A stretch of 64,000 nt of DNA, taken from NCBI RefSeq assembly GCF_023282985.1, contig NZ_JAGQDC010000015.1, positions 1 to 64,000 of the forward strand. The letters are read 5' to 3'. A program made the position numbers and the translations under genes. The stretch comes from Serratia silvae. Lineage in GTDB: Bacteria; Pseudomonadota; Gammaproteobacteria; Enterobacterales; Enterobacteriaceae. The notes below the pieces were generated by a model. That model worked only from the letters and a program-made list of their open reading frames with translations, was not told the origin of the DNA and did not search any database. Positions 18,769 through 28,869 of the stretch are shown here, piece after piece; the first letter of the stretch is position 1, and every line of letters begins with the position of its first letter.

Positions 18769-21405
18769 ATGAACGAACAATATTCGGCAATGCGAAGTAA
18801 TGTCAGTATGCTCGGCAAACTGCTAGGCGATACCATTAAAGAAGCGCTGGGCGAGCATATTCTCGATCGCGTTGAAACTATCCGTAAGCTTTCCAAATCT
18901 TCACGTGCCGGTAACGAGGCACATCGTCAGGAGCTGCTCTCAACGCTGCAGAACCTGTCTAACGATGAACTGCTGCCCGTTGCCCGCGCCTTCAGCCAAT
19001 TCCTTAACCTGACCAACGTTGCCGAGCAATACCACAGTATCTCGCCGCACGGCGAAGCGGCCAGCAACCCGGAAGCCTTGGCGCAGTTGTTTACCAAGCT
19101 GAAAGACAACAAACTCGATAATAAACAGCTGCAAAAAGCGGTGGACGATCTTTCCATCGAGCTGGTACTGACCGCTCACCCAACGGAAATCACCCGCCGC
19201 ACCCTGATCCACAAGCTGGTTGAGGTGAACACCTGCCTGAGCCAGTTGGACCATAACGATCTGGCCGACTATGAGCGCAATAAAATCATGCGCCGTCTGC
19301 GCCAACTGGTCGCGCAATCCTGGCATACCGACGAGATCCGCAAAAATCGTCCTTCCCCGGTCGATGAAGCCAAGTGGGGCTTTGCCGTGGTGGAAAACAG
19401 CCTGTGGGAGGGCGTACCGGCCTTCCTGCGCGAGTTCAACGAACAGTTGGAAAACTCCATTGATTACCGCCTGCCAGTAGAAGCCGTGCCTATCCGCTTC
19501 ACCTCCTGGATGGGTGGCGACCGCGACGGCAACCCGAACGTAACCGCTGAAATCACGCGTCACGTGCTGTTGCTGAGCCGCTGGAAGGCCTGCGATCTGT
19601 TCACCCGTGATATCCAGGTGCTGGTTTCCGAACTGTCGATGACCGAATGTACCCCGGAGCTGCGCGAACTTGCCGGTGGTGACGAAGTACAAGAACCTTA
19701 TCGCGAATTGATGAAGCAACTGCGCAGCCAACTGATGAGCTCCCAGGCCTACCTTGAAGGCCGCCTGAAGGGCGAACGCGTGCTGCGTCCGCACGATCTG
19801 CTGGAAAATAACGAGCAGTTGTGGGAACCGCTGTACGCTTGCTACCAATCTTTAGTGGCCTGTGGCATGAGCATTATCGCCAACGGCCAACTGCTGGACA
19901 CGTTGCGCCGCGTACGCTGCTTTGGCGTTCCGCTGGTGCGCATCGACGTACGTCAGGAAAGCACCCGCCATACCGAAGCCATTGCCGAACTGACCCGTTA
20001 TCTGGGCCTGGGAGATTATGAAAGCTGGTCAGAAGCCGACAAACAGGCGTTCCTGATCCGTGAGCTGAACTCCAAGCGTCCATTGGTGCCACTGAAGTGG
20101 GAACCGAGTGCAGACACTCAGGAAGTGCTGGAAACCTGCCAGGTGATCGCCGAAGCGCCACAAGGTTCGATCGCCGCCTACGTTATTTCCATGGCACGCA
20201 CCCCGTCCGACGTCTTGGCCGTGCACCTGCTGCTGAAAGAAGCGGGTTGCCCATTCGCCCTGCCGGTCGCCCCGCTGTTCGAAACCCTAGACGATCTGAA
20301 CAACGCCGACGACGTGATGACCCAGTTGCTGAACATCGACTGGTATCGCGGCTTTATTCAGGGCAAACAGATGGTCATGATTGGCTATTCCGACTCGGCA
20401 AAAGATGCTGGCGTGATGGCTGCCTCCTGGGCGCAATACCGTGCACAGGACGCGCTGATCAAAACCTGTGAGAAGGCAGGAGTGGCGCTGACGCTGTTCC
20501 ATGGCCGTGGTGGTTCAATTGGCCGTGGTGGTGCACCTGCGCACGCCGCTCTGCTGTCACAACCGCCGGGTAGTCTGAAAGGCGGCCTGCGCGTAACCGA
20601 ACAGGGCGAGATGATCCGCTTTAAATTCGGCCTGCCAGAAGTCACCATCAGCAGCCTGGCGCTATACGCCAGTGCGGTGTTGGAAGCCAACCTGCTGCCG
20701 CCGCCGGAGCCTAAGCCAGAATGGCGCACGCTGATGGATGAATTGTCCGAAACCTCGTGCAACATGTATCGCAGTTACGTGCGTGAAAACCCAGACTTTG
20801 TGCCTTACTTCCGCGCCGCTACGCCTGAGCAGGAACTGGGGAAACTGCCATTGGGGTCGCGCCCGGCCAAACGCCGCCCGAACGGCGGTGTTGAAAGCCT
20901 GCGTGCTATTCCGTGGATCTTCGCCTGGACGCAGAACCGCTTGATGCTGCCAGCCTGGCTGGGTGCTGGTGCGGGCCTGCAAGAAGCAGTGAAGGCCGGC
21001 AAGCAGGAGCAGTTGGAAGCCATGTGCCACAACTGGCCGTTCTTCTCTACTCGTATCGCAATGCTGGAAATGGTGTTCGCCAAAGCCGATCTGTGGCTGG
21101 CGGAATACTATGACCAGCGCTTGGTAGACAAGTCACTGTGGCCGCTCGGCCAGCAGTTACGCGATCAATTGGCCAGCGATATCAAGGCGGTGCTGACCAT
21201 CGCCAACGACGATCACCTGATGGAAGACCTACCGTGGATCGCCGAATCTATCGCGTTGCGCAACGTCTACACCGACCCGCTAAACGTGTTGCAGGCCGAG
21301 TTGCTGCACCGTTCACGCCAACAGGAACAACCGGATGCCCGCGTTGAGCAGGCTCTAATGGTCACTATCGCTGGCGTAGCTGCCGGGATGCGCAACACCG
21401 GCTAA
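18769..21405 (+). CDS. ppc: Phosphoenolpyruvate carboxylase
   Basis: Makes oxaloacetate from PEP and bicarbonate, refilling the TCA cycle. Family motifs appear in order: [13 protein letters not shown] near residue 135, [16 protein letters not shown] near residue 245, [13 protein letters not shown] near residue 540, [14 protein letters not shown] near residue 580, and the invariant end AGMRNTG. Starting at [16 protein letters not shown], as in E. coli, gives 878 residues against 883; the longer frame adds 37 unrelated residues. It stands alone after argE and is followed by a hairpin and an ERIC element. Confidence 0.98.
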   Translation: MNEQYSAMRSNVSMLGKLLGDTIKEALGEHILDRVETIRKLSKSSRAGNEAHRQELLSTLQNLSNDELLPVARAFSQFLNLTNVAEQYHSISPHGEAASNPEALAQLFTKLKDNKLDNKQLQKAVDDLSIELVLTAHPTEITRRTLIHKLVEVNTCLSQLDHNDLADYERNKIMRRLRQLVAQSWHTDEIRKNRPSPVDEAKWGFAVVENSLWEGVPAFLREFNEQLENSIDYRLPVEAVPIRFTSWMGGDRDGNPNVTAEITRHVLLLSRWKACDLFTRDIQVLVSELSMTECTPELRELAGGDEVQEPYRELMKQLRSQLMSSQAYLEGRLKGERVLRPHDLLENNEQLWEPLYACYQSLVACGMSIIANGQLLDTLRRVRCFGVPLVRIDVRQESTRHTEAIAELTRYLGLGDYESWSEADKQAFLIRELNSKRPLVPLKWEPSADTQEVLETCQVIAEAPQGSIAAYVISMARTPSDVLAVHLLLKEAGCPFALPVAPLFETLDDLNNADDVMTQLLNIDWYRGFIQGKQMVMIGYSDSAKDAGVMAASWAQYRAQDALIKTCEKAGVALTLFHGRGGSIGRGGAPAHAALLSQPPGSLKGGLRVTEQGEMIRFKFGLPEVTISSLALYASAVLEANLLPPPEPKPEWRTLMDELSETSCNMYRSYVRENPDFVPYFRAATPEQELGKLPLGSRPAKRRPNGGVESLRAIPWIFAWTQNRLMLPAWLGAGAGLQEAVKAGKQEQLEAMCHNWPFFSTRIAMLEMVFAKADLWLAEYYDQRLVDKSLWPLGQQLRDQLASDIKAVLTIANDDHLMEDLPWIAESIALRNVYTDPLNVLQAELLHRSRQQEQPDARVEQALMVTIAGVAAGMRNTG

Positions 21406-21427
21406 TATTGCTTCATCATTTGCTGCA

Positions 21428-21456
21428 AGCACCGATGCGATCGGCGTCGGTGCTTA
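21428..21456 (+). terminator. Probable ppc terminator
   Basis: AGCACCGATGC and GCGTCGGTGCT arms form a long stem with one G-T type mismatch and are followed by TATTTC. The T-tract is weak. Confidence 0.6.
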
Positions 21457-21584
21457 TTTCCCTCCCCGGTTATCCCCGTTCCTAATCTGCGGATTTTTGT
21501 CCTAGTCGTCACTCAGGGCGAGTTATCAATGCTATTATTGCTGACACTCATTTTGAGTCCAGGCTCCGTTTGGCCGCACCTTTT

Positions 21585-21711
21585 TATACCCTATGGATTT
21601 CAAGTTGCAGCTAGGCGACAAGCTTACCCATCCCCAGGAGCTTACTATTGTAAGTGACTGGAGTGAGTGAGCGCAGGTAACAACGCTGCAGCTTGAAAGA
21701 CGACGGGTATA
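21585..21711. repeat. ERIC element (127 bp, full length)
   Basis: The element runs from TATACCC to GGGTATA and is 127 bases long, the standard ERIC length. Its centre carries the ERIC core: CCCCAGGAGCTTAC, then GTAAGTGACTGGAGTGAG. The outer arms (TTTCAAGTTGCAGC and GCAGCTTGAAAGACGACGGG) can pair. It sits between ppc and the marR-type gene, in a region otherwise without features, and would be transcribed in the leader of that gene. Confidence 0.92.
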
Positions 21712-21742
21712 TGCGATGAATTCAGTCAGGAAGAGATAAACG

Positions 21743-22279
21743 ATGGGCGATAAGACCAATATCACTGAAACAGATTTCGTTGATCGTTTAATCCAGGAAT
21801 GGTTAGACACGGTACCTACTTTAGATTTGTCTGGCCTGCCGGTGATCGCCAGGATCGTGCGCATGAGCCACTATATCTCGCAGTTTGTCGATGCCAACTT
21901 CGCACGCTATAACCTGACTATTGGTGAATTCGAAGTGCTGGCTGCCCTGGCCCGCAACCCCGACCGCCAACTTTCGCCCAAAGATCTGCAAGAGAAAATC
22001 CTGATTTCCTCCGGCGGCCTATCCAACCGGATTAATCGCCTGGAAAATAAAAAGTATATTGTCCGCATGCCCGATCCTTCGGACAGACGCGGCGTGATCG
22101 TTAAAATCACGCCGGAAGGCCGGAAATTAACCCTGGAAACGGTAGAAACTCATGTGGCGATCGAAAAAGCCTTGATCCAGGGGCTGGGCGCAGAAGATCA
22201 AGACCAGCTGGCGGATCTACTGAAGAAATTGATCCTCTCGCAAAAATCACAGTTGAACGAAAAAACCAAATCAGCCTAA
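21743..22279 (+). CDS. MarR-family transcriptional regulator
   Basis: Regulator of 178 residues with a winged helix around residues 65-125: the recognition region is DLQEKILISSGGLSNRINRLE and the wing contains the MarR hallmark DPSDRRGVIVKITPEG. Both flanks are helices for dimerisation. The N-terminal 35 residues before the domain are longer than in minimal MarR proteins. It converges on an EamA transporter and lies next to an ERIC element at the edge of the accessory region. Its ligand and targets cannot be read from the sequence; the transporter is the obvious candidate. Confidence 0.88.
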   Translation: MGDKTNITETDFVDRLIQEWLDTVPTLDLSGLPVIARIVRMSHYISQFVDANFARYNLTIGEFEVLAALARNPDRQLSPKDLQEKILISSGGLSNRINRLENKKYIVRMPDPSDRRGVIVKITPEGRKLTLETVETHVAIEKALIQGLGAEDQDQLADLLKKLILSQKSQLNEKTKSA

Positions 22280-22311
22280 TAATATCAACAAACTCGTTAG
22301 GGTGAGGGCAT

Positions 22312-23229
22312 CTATTGATTGGGCGCTCTCTCACCGCGCAATACCAACCACAGTCCGGCTAAAATCAGGCATAACCCACCAAAGGCCAACATGCTGATCG
22401 GCTCCCTTACCACCACGATCGCCAGCGCAAAGGCCACGATCGGCTCAAACAATCCCAAAGCAACACAGGTCGCCGCACTCATGTGTTTCAATGCCAGGGT
22501 AAACAGCAGGTAGGCGATGCCGGTGGTACAAATCCCCAGATAAGCGATGATCAGCCAGGTTGGCAAGGTCAGTGACGGCGTACCCGCCATCCTCCAAGCC
22601 ACCGGCACGGCGATCAGCATGGCGATGGCAAAGGTGTGTTTGGTGATGGTTAACGGTGACGCGATGGCCACCAGCCGCTTGCTAAGCAAGGTATACAGCG
22701 CATAGCAAAAACCGGCCCCCAGACAGGTCATCAGCCCGACCGGGTTAATCACCCAGGAAGCCGATTGTGAAAGCACCATCCAGATCCCACCACTGGTGGC
22801 ACACAACACCCCTCCCCACCACAATGCGCTCGGTGACTTTCTCAACCAGACGGCTTCCAATATGCCAGCCCAGATCGGCGCGCTACCAATCGTCGTGGCT
22901 GTGCCCACGGCTATCCCGGTAGCTTTTACCCCGGCAAAGAAAGCCAGATTATATAGCCCCATGCACACCCCGGCACCGACCACAAAGCCCCAGTACAGAT
23001 GGCGTTGTGCCGAAACCTGCTGCCCTTCGTCGCTGGCCGTTGCCGTATTTTTAGCCTGGCGGTAAGCAAACAGCAGTTGGAAGAATAGGCAAGCTAGCAC
23101 CAGCCTCAGTGCCCCGAGCCAGTAAGGCGACGCCGAGCCGGGTGCCAGGCTTTGCGCCGTTCCCACCGTGCCCCACAAGAAAGCAGCAGATAATGTTAAC
23201 AAAACGCCAATTAAAGAGAACTTTTTCAT
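22312..23229 (-). CDS. EamA/DMT-family transporter (10 TM)
   Basis: Inner-membrane protein of 305 residues with two EamA repeats: the first around residues 8-150 and the second around 160-300, giving ten hydrophobic helices. AAFLWGTVGTAQSLAPGSAS in helix 1 and LGLFEPIVAFALAIVVVREPI in the second repeat are typical of drug/metabolite exporters. The substrate cannot be inferred. It is convergent with the MarR gene, leaving a 32-base gap. Confidence 0.88.
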   Translation of the reverse strand: MKKFSLIGVLLTLSAAFLWGTVGTAQSLAPGSASPYWLGALRLVLACLFFQLLFAYRQAKNTATASDEGQQVSAQRHLYWGFVVGAGVCMGLYNLAFFAGVKATGIAVGTATTIGSAPIWAGILEAVWLRKSPSALWWGGVLCATSGGIWMVLSQSASWVINPVGLMTCLGAGFCYALYTLLSKRLVAIASPLTITKHTFAIAMLIAVPVAWRMAGTPSLTLPTWLIIAYLGICTTGIAYLLFTLALKHMSAATCVALGLFEPIVAFALAIVVVREPISMLAFGGLCLILAGLWLVLRGERAPNQ

Positions 23230-23464
23230 ACTGGTGGCTTATCCGTAGGCAGAACATCCGTAGAAATTTATCTTCACGTTAAGATACTTTCTTTGCATAG
23301 TAAATGCCGAATTTCTTGCCCAATAAGGAACCCACAATAAATGCAATTAAGATCAAAATTACCGGTACTATTCGTTGCAGGTAATAGACAAAGCTCTTAC
23401 CTTCTTAAAAGTATCTTCACAGAAAGATATTTATCATGAAGATTGATGATGACAGGGGAAGCAA

Positions 23465-24835
23465 ATGGATGTAGCACTAATAATCAGCTTGGCAGTGCTC
23501 GTGGTGGCCGGTTACGCCATTGCCAAGAACTACGACACCAAGCTGGTGTTGTTTAGCGCAGGGATCGTACTCATGTTGGCGGCAGCCACCTTGGGTTTAC
23601 CTATTTTGAGTGTCGGGACAGGAACAGGCACCGTCTGGCTGGATCCGTTAAAACAAATCGAGCTGGATTTCATCAAGCAGTTTAGCCGGGCAGGCATCAT
23701 CATCATGGTGCTGTTCGGCTTTTCCGCTTATATGTCGCACATTGGCGCAAACGATGTCGCGGTTAAAATCATGTCAAAACCCATCGCCAAGATCCGCTCC
23801 CCCTATATTCTAGTACCAATCGTGTTCTGGATAGGGTCACTGCTGTCGTTGATCATTCCCAGCGCCGCCTCTCTTGCCGTGATTTTAATGGCCACGCTTT
23901 ACCCCATTCTGCGCGTGGCAAAAATGTCCTCACTCAGCGCCGCTGGGGTCATTGCCACCACCGCTACCATCGTGCCCACACCGCTGGGTGGCGATAATGT
24001 GGTCGCAGCCAAAATCCTGGGTTTCGAGCACGTGGTGGACTACGTCACTATGCACCATGCCGTTATCTCACTGCCGGTGCTGGTCATTATCGGCATCGCG
24101 CACTATTTCTGGCAAAAGTACATGGATAAACGCCAGGGTGCAGCCGCATTTACCGACGTCGATGAAAGTAAATTGACCACCAACAACCAACTCCCTCCGG
24201 CTTACTACGCCCTGTTCCCGCTGATCCCGTTATTCCTGATCGTGTTATTCGGCCTGTTCTTCCGCCAGATCAAAATCGGCCTGGTGGAAATTACCCTGTT
24301 CTCTTTTGCCTTGGCTTTTATTGTCGAACTGATCCGCAAAGGCGACCTGCGTGAGCAAATGAAGAACTCATCGCTGTTCTTCACCGGCATGGGGCAAGGT
24401 TTCTCACAGGTTGTAGTGTTGATCGTTGCTGCCAGCACCCTGGTAGCCGGGTTGACTGCCATCGGGGCCATCAGCACTGTGGCCTCGCTGGTTAAAGAGG
24501 TCAATAACGTCGGGATCGGCCTGATGTTTATCTTCTCCGGCCTGACCGCGCTGATCACACTGATCAGCGGTAGCGGTAATGCGGTGTTCTACTCCTTTAT
24601 TGAGCTTATTCCGTCCATCGCCACGCAGGCTCACGTCGATCCGGTGATGATTGCCTTGCCTATGCAGCTGACCTCAAACCTGATCCGCGCGATATCGCCA
24701 GTCTCTGCGGTGGTGATCATCGTGGCATCAGTAGTCAAAGTCAGCCCGATTGAGGTGGTCAAAAGAACCTCGGTGCCGTTGCTAGTCGGGTTCGTCGCCA
24801 CCCTGATTTTCACGCTGATCCGCTATTCATTCTGA
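23465..24835 (+). CDS. dcuC: DcuC-family C4-dicarboxylate (or related anion) transporter
   Basis: Transporter of 456 residues with about 12 membrane segments. It shares DcuC hallmarks: GFSAYMSHIGANDVAVK near residue 85, VPTPLGGDNVVAA in the middle, and SGSGNAVFYSFIELIPS near residue 365, plus the end SPIEVVKRTSVPLLVG. E. coli DcuC exchanges or exports succinate, fumarate and aspartate under anaerobic conditions. Here it heads an operon with an M20 amidohydrolase and an asparaginase, so the imported compound may be an amino-acid derivative rather than succinate (inference). The stop overlaps the ribosome binding site of the next gene. Confidence 0.85.
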   Translation: MDVALIISLAVLVVAGYAIAKNYDTKLVLFSAGIVLMLAAATLGLPILSVGTGTGTVWLDPLKQIELDFIKQFSRAGIIIMVLFGFSAYMSHIGANDVAVKIMSKPIAKIRSPYILVPIVFWIGSLLSLIIPSAASLAVILMATLYPILRVAKMSSLSAAGVIATTATIVPTPLGGDNVVAAKILGFEHVVDYVTMHHAVISLPVLVIIGIAHYFWQKYMDKRQGAAAFTDVDESKLTTNNQLPPAYYALFPLIPLFLIVLFGLFFRQIKIGLVEITLFSFALAFIVELIRKGDLREQMKNSSLFFTGMGQGFSQVVVLIVAASTLVAGLTAIGAISTVASLVKEVNNVGIGLMFIFSGLTALITLISGSGNAVFYSFIELIPSIATQAHVDPVMIALPMQLTSNLIRAISPVSAVVIIVASVVKVSPIEVVKRTSVPLLVGFVATLIFTLIRYSF

Positions 24836-24845
24836 GGAAATGACC

Positions 24846-26123
24846 ATGAGCACTATCGCCCCCCGCACCCTGATTAACTGGCGGCGTCAATTTCATGCTT
24901 ACCCGGAAACCGGCTGGACCGAATTTGCCACCACCGCCCGCGTGATCCAGACGTTGGAATCCATGGGGCATCAGGTGTTAACCGGGACACAGGTTATCAA
25001 TCCCGACTTTGTCCGTGGCTACAATCAGCAGGCGGTAAAGAACTCGCAGGCCGCTGCTAAAGCCGCCGGCGTTGATGAGGGCATTTTGCTCAGGATTGGT
25101 GATTACACCGGTTGTGCTGCGGTTTTCGATACCGGCAGACCTGGCCCGGTGGTGGCGCTGCGTTTTGAACTGGATTGTGTCAACGTGCAGGAGTCAACCT
25201 GTACGTCCCATACGCCGCAGCAGGAAAACTTCGCCTCTAGCCAACCCGGATTTATGCATGCCTGCGGCCACGACGGCCACATGGCGATAGGACTCGGCGT
25301 GGCGCAATGGCTGATGGATCACCGTGACCAACTACATGGCTGCGTCAAGCTGCTGTTCCAACCGGCGGAAGAAGGCGTGCGGGGTGCGCGTCCAATGGCT
25401 GAAAGCGGCATTCTGGACGATGTGGACTTCTTTGCCTGCGGCCACCTGGGCTGTGACATCCCCAGCAACACCATCGTAGCTGCGCCGGAGAAATTCCTCT
25501 CGACGCTGAAGATCGACATGAGCTTCCAAGGCAAAGCCGCCCATGCCGGTATGGAGCCCCATCTGGGTAAAAACGCCCTAGCAGCGGCCTGCCACACCAC
25601 GCTGCAACTCCTTAGCCTGCCGACACACGGCGAAGGTATGACGCGCGTTAACGTCGGGGTGCTACACGGCGGCGAAGGGCGCAACGTCATCCCAAGCCAT
25701 GCGCAAATGCAGGTCGAAGTGCGGGGCGAGAACGAAAAAATCAATAACTTCATGTATGAAGAAGCGATGCGCCGCGCCCAGGGGGCCGCGCTCAGCTTTG
25801 ACGTGCAGCTCGAAACCCAGATCATGGGGGAAGCGGTCAACTTCGTGCCCGATGATGAAATGACGGAGCTGATCATGTCCATCGCCAGGGACATCCCCTC
25901 AGTGGAACACGTGCAACGCAGCATGAACTTTAACGGCAGCGATGACGCCACCGTGCTGATCAAGCGAGTGCAGTCTCACGGCGGCAAGGCGGCCTACTTT
26001 GTGATTGGCTCCGATCTGAAGGCGGGCCACCACCAATCCGAGTTTGATATCGACGAAGACCAGCTGTTCACTGGCTATACCCTCTTCACCCAGTTGCTTG
26101 AGCGCCTCTTGCTGGCCCGTTGA
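24846..26123 (+). CDS. M20 amidohydrolase, AbgA-like
   Basis: Cytoplasmic metal-dependent amidohydrolase of 425 residues, closest in my reading to the A subunit of p-aminobenzoyl-glutamate hydrolase (AbgA). It has FHAYPETGWTEF at the N-terminus, the metal motif MHACGHDGHMAIGLG near residue 140, FQPAEEGVRGAR near residue 175, and a C-terminal metal histidine in KAGHHQSEFD. It lacks an AbgB partner nearby. The second ATG was chosen because GAGGA lies seven bases before it. Being between a transporter and asparaginase, it probably hydrolyses an imported N-acyl or peptide-like compound; the substrate is unknown. Confidence 0.88.
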   Translation: MSTIAPRTLINWRRQFHAYPETGWTEFATTARVIQTLESMGHQVLTGTQVINPDFVRGYNQQAVKNSQAAAKAAGVDEGILLRIGDYTGCAAVFDTGRPGPVVALRFELDCVNVQESTCTSHTPQQENFASSQPGFMHACGHDGHMAIGLGVAQWLMDHRDQLHGCVKLLFQPAEEGVRGARPMAESGILDDVDFFACGHLGCDIPSNTIVAAPEKFLSTLKIDMSFQGKAAHAGMEPHLGKNALAAACHTTLQLLSLPTHGEGMTRVNVGVLHGGEGRNVIPSHAQMQVEVRGENEKINNFMYEEAMRRAQGAALSFDVQLETQIMGEAVNFVPDDEMTELIMSIARDIPSVEHVQRSMNFNGSDDATVLIKRVQSHGGKAAYFVIGSDLKAGHHQSEFDIDEDQLFTGYTLFTQLLERLLLAR

Positions 26124-26151
26124 ACGCGGCCTATTTTCCAAGGAGAGAGAA

Positions 26152-27072
26152 ATGAACAAATCGACACTGGCCGTTCTGTTGGCAAGCACGCTACTCGCCC
26201 TGCCGGTAGCCGCACAGACGGGGAAACCCCAAGTCACCATCCTGGCGACCGGCGGCACCATTGCGGGCAGCTCAGCCTCCAAGACGGACACCACTGGTTA
26301 TAAGGCGGGGGCCGTCGGCATTGATACCCTGATCGCCGCCGTGCCTGAAATGGCGCAGGTTGCCGAGGTGAAAGGTGAGCAAATCTCCAATACCATCAGC
26401 GGCGACGTCAATGACCAGGTTCTGCTTACCCTGAGCAAGCGAGTCAATCAGCTGTTGAACCAACAGGGGCAGCAGGGCGTCGTCATCACGCACGGCACCG
26501 ATACCTTGGAAGAAACCGCCTTCTTCCTCGATTTAACCGTTAATAGCAAACAACCCGTGGTAATGGTTGGATCGATGCGCCCGGCAACGGCCATCAGTGC
26601 GGACGGCCCAATGAACCTGCTGGAAGCGGTGACGCTAGCCACGGCCAAGCAGGCAGAAAACCGGGGAACGCTGGTGGTGTTAAATGACCGCATCGGCTCC
26701 GCCTTTTACACCAGCAAAACCAACTCCACCACGCTGGACACTTTTAAAGCCACGGAACCCGGCTATCTGGGGCTGTTTGTCAGCGGACAACCCAAATTCT
26801 ACTACACCGCCGCCCAGCCAATCGATAAGCGCTATTTTGACATCAGTAAACTCACCAACCTGCCGAAGGTTGAAATACTCTATTCCTACCAGGCACAGGA
26901 CACCGCCATCCTGAATGCGGCTCTAAAGAGCGGCGCTAAAGGCATTGTCATCGCCGGTAATGGCAACGGGAACGTGTCTACCAGTGTGGAGGAGGCCATT
27001 GGCAAGTTACACCAGCAAGGTATCCCGGTGGTGATGTCCACGCGTACCGGCGCAGGCTATGTCAGAACGTAG
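26152..27072 (+). pseudogene. ansB: Type II L-asparaginase, C-terminally truncated
   Basis: Periplasmic asparaginase by signal peptide (MNKSTLAVLLASTLLALPVAA). It has the first catalytic threonine in ILATGGTIAGSS and the second motif in VVITHGTDTLEETAFFLD. The family normally runs to about 345 residues, ending with a helix block (NPQKARVLLQLAL or similar). Here the frame stops after 306, at TRTGAGYVRT, so the last 40 or so residues, part of the tetramer fold, are missing. The break coincides with the edge of an IS91-type element and a GAAC tetranucleotide. The catalytic residues remain, but folding is doubtful. It follows the AbgA-like gene with an AGGAGAGAG site. Confidence 0.85.
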
Positions 27073-28345
27073 CGCCCCTTCGGGGCGAGCACGGCAGCAA
27101 AGCTGCCTCAACCGTCCTTAAGACCCTGCCTCACATCAACGCCGGCGGCAGCTGATCGTGCCCAGCCCCTCGCGATGGCGCCCCCCACTGCCGCGTTGAC
27201 GCCCGCATAAATTAGCACGCCTGCGACGTGAGCCGGCTGACGCCGAGGCTCTTTTCCCATGCCCTGCCACCCTCTATACTCTGCACAATGTATATTCCGC
27301 GACCCGCAAAGCTGCTGTTCCAGCATGACGACGGCTGGAGCCAGTACCTGGATAAACATGGCGACACCCTCAGCGACTGGACCAAACTCGCCGTCGAGCG
27401 CATGCTCGCCTGCGGCACCTGCCTCATGGGCATTCGTCGTTACTGCTGTGCCTCACAGCACAGTACCCATTCCCGCTTCTTCTGCCAGAGCTGCAAGTCC
27501 AAGGCCTGCAGCAGTTGCGGCCTCAAGGCCACCGAGCAGTGGATTGCCGAGCAACAACACATCCTGCCCGACTGCGACTGGCAGCATATCACCTTCACCA
27601 TGCCCCACTTGTTGTGGCCGTTCTTCAATAACAACTGGCCCTTGCTCAACGACCTGTTTCGCTGCGCGACCCGCGCCATGCTCCGCTGGGCACGCCGGCA
27701 GGGTATCGAAGTCGGCATCTTCTGTGCTCTCCACACCTACGGCCGACAGCTCAATCAGCACCCACATATCCACGTCTCCGTCACCCGCGGCGGGCTCGAC
27801 GTCAAACACAGCGCCTAGCGACAGCTGTTCTTTAAAAAGAAACAGGTAGAGCACATCTGGCGCAACGCCGTTATTTACCTGCTGCGTGACAACTATGCGC
27901 GCATCAACCCCAGTGGCCTGCCGGGCCTAGGCCATATACGTAACGAGGAGCGGTGGTACCGCTACCTCCATGCGCAATATCGTCGAGCATGGAAAGTGCA
28001 CTTTGCCAAAAAGACCCGGGGCGCGTGGCACAGCGTGAAATACCTTGGCCGTTATCTGAAACGCCCGCCGGTGGCGGCCTCCCAGCTCCGGCATTACCGC
28101 GGCGGCGCTGTGGTTCATCAATATTACGACCACCGCACGCAGCAGCACAAATGCCAGAAAATCAGCCAGGAAGAGATGCTGCGGCGCTATATCAGCCATA
28201 TTCCGGCACGGCATTTTAAGATGGTGCGTTACTACGGCTTTTTGGCCAACCGCAAACGGGGCCAACTGTTGCCGAAGGTCTACGAAGCGCTGTCGATGAC
28301 GGTGCGGGATAAGCCCAAACGGCCCGGGTTCGCGGTGTTGATGAA
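27069..28345 (+). mobile_element. IS91-family insertion sequence remnant
   Basis: Starts just after GAAC, a target tetranucleotide preferred by this rolling-circle family, with a perfect CGCCCC-TTC-GGGGCG hairpin near the edge. About 200 non-coding bases then lead to a transposase gene. The element's other end is missing: at about 28345 it runs directly into an IS21 fragment. Its left edge interrupts ansB. Confidence 0.8.
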
Positions 28346-28367
28346 ATGCTGGCGCAGGGCCGGGTAG
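27288..28367 (+). pseudogene. IS91-family HUH transposase, broken
   Basis: Begins MYIPRPAKLLFQHDDGW, the usual opening of IS801/IS1294-type transposases. A cysteine-rich zinc-binding N-terminus (CGTCLMGIRRYCC, then CQSCKSKACSSCG) is followed by the HUH metal motif HPHIHVSV near residue 162. An in-frame amber codon (27816-27818) then interrupts the gene after 176 codons. The same frame continues with FFKKKQVEH, the tyrosine motif KYLGRYLKRPP and YYGFLANRKRG until the fusion point at KRPGFAVLMK. The stop separates the HUH motif from the catalytic tyrosines, and the last 40 or so residues are lost, so it should be inactive. Confidence 0.88.
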
Positions 28368-28673
28368 ACGGTAGCTGGCTGAAGCACCTGAAACAACTGC
28401 AAAAAACGCAGGTGCTAATCCTGGACGATCTCGGTCTGGAACCCCTGAGCAACGCGCAATGTAACGACCTACTGGAAATAGTGGAAGACCGGTACGGACA
28501 CCCTGGTGGTGAGCCAATTCCCGGTAGATAAGTGGCACGGGCTGATGGAAAGCCCGACAACGGCAGATGCGATCCTGGACAGACTGGTACATAACGGCCA
28601 CAGGCTGGTACTGCAAGGAGAATCGATGAGGAAAAGCAAAACAGCAGTGGAAAGCGAGGAAAAAACAGGTTAA
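28346..28673 (+). pseudogene. istB: IS21-family istB ATPase fragment, frameshifted
   Basis: The C-terminal part of an IstB transposition helper. It has GSWLKHLKQLQKTQVLILDD with the Walker B motif, then [21 protein letters not shown], after which the frame is wrong. A shift of one base restores [32 protein letters not shown] and GESMRKSK to the stop. The Walker A half and istA are absent. It begins abruptly inside the IS91 transposase, where both genes could share the bases ATGAAATG. Confidence 0.88.
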
Positions 28674-28776
28674 AAAGCAGTAGAAAAAGTTAGAGCATCC
28701 CGGTTGACCGAATGGATACGAAATACGTGATCGAACTTCGATGCCAATCCGTGATCGAACAGAGCGGAATACGCAG
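28674..28776 (+). mobile_element. IS21-type right-end remnant
   Basis: The bases after istB contain an 11-base direct repeat, CGTGATCGAAC, at 28726-28736 and 28750-28760. Multiple internal repeats of this kind are a known feature of IS21-family ends. The stretch ends at an IS6-type fragment. Confidence 0.65.
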
Positions 28777-28869
28777 GGATTGTCACCTGCGGAACAATTT
28801 TATCTGTTGGCTGCCTAAATAACCGGCAGCGCCACTTTTGCTAACTTCTTACGCTAATGCGACAGAGCC
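28777..28869 (+). mobile_element. IS6-family right-end fragment, copy 1
   Basis: A 93-base segment. Its first part can be read as the last 13 residues of an IS6-type transposase (GLSPAEQFYLLAA then stop), and it ends in a terminal repeat that reads GGCTCTGTCGCATTA inward from the edge. A nearly identical inverted copy (92 of 93 bases) lies at 30522-30614. Confidence 0.78.

Noticed and set aside
18940..19848. 302-codon minus-strand frame opposite ppc
   Set aside because: Antisense to conserved ppc sequence with no homology that I recognise.
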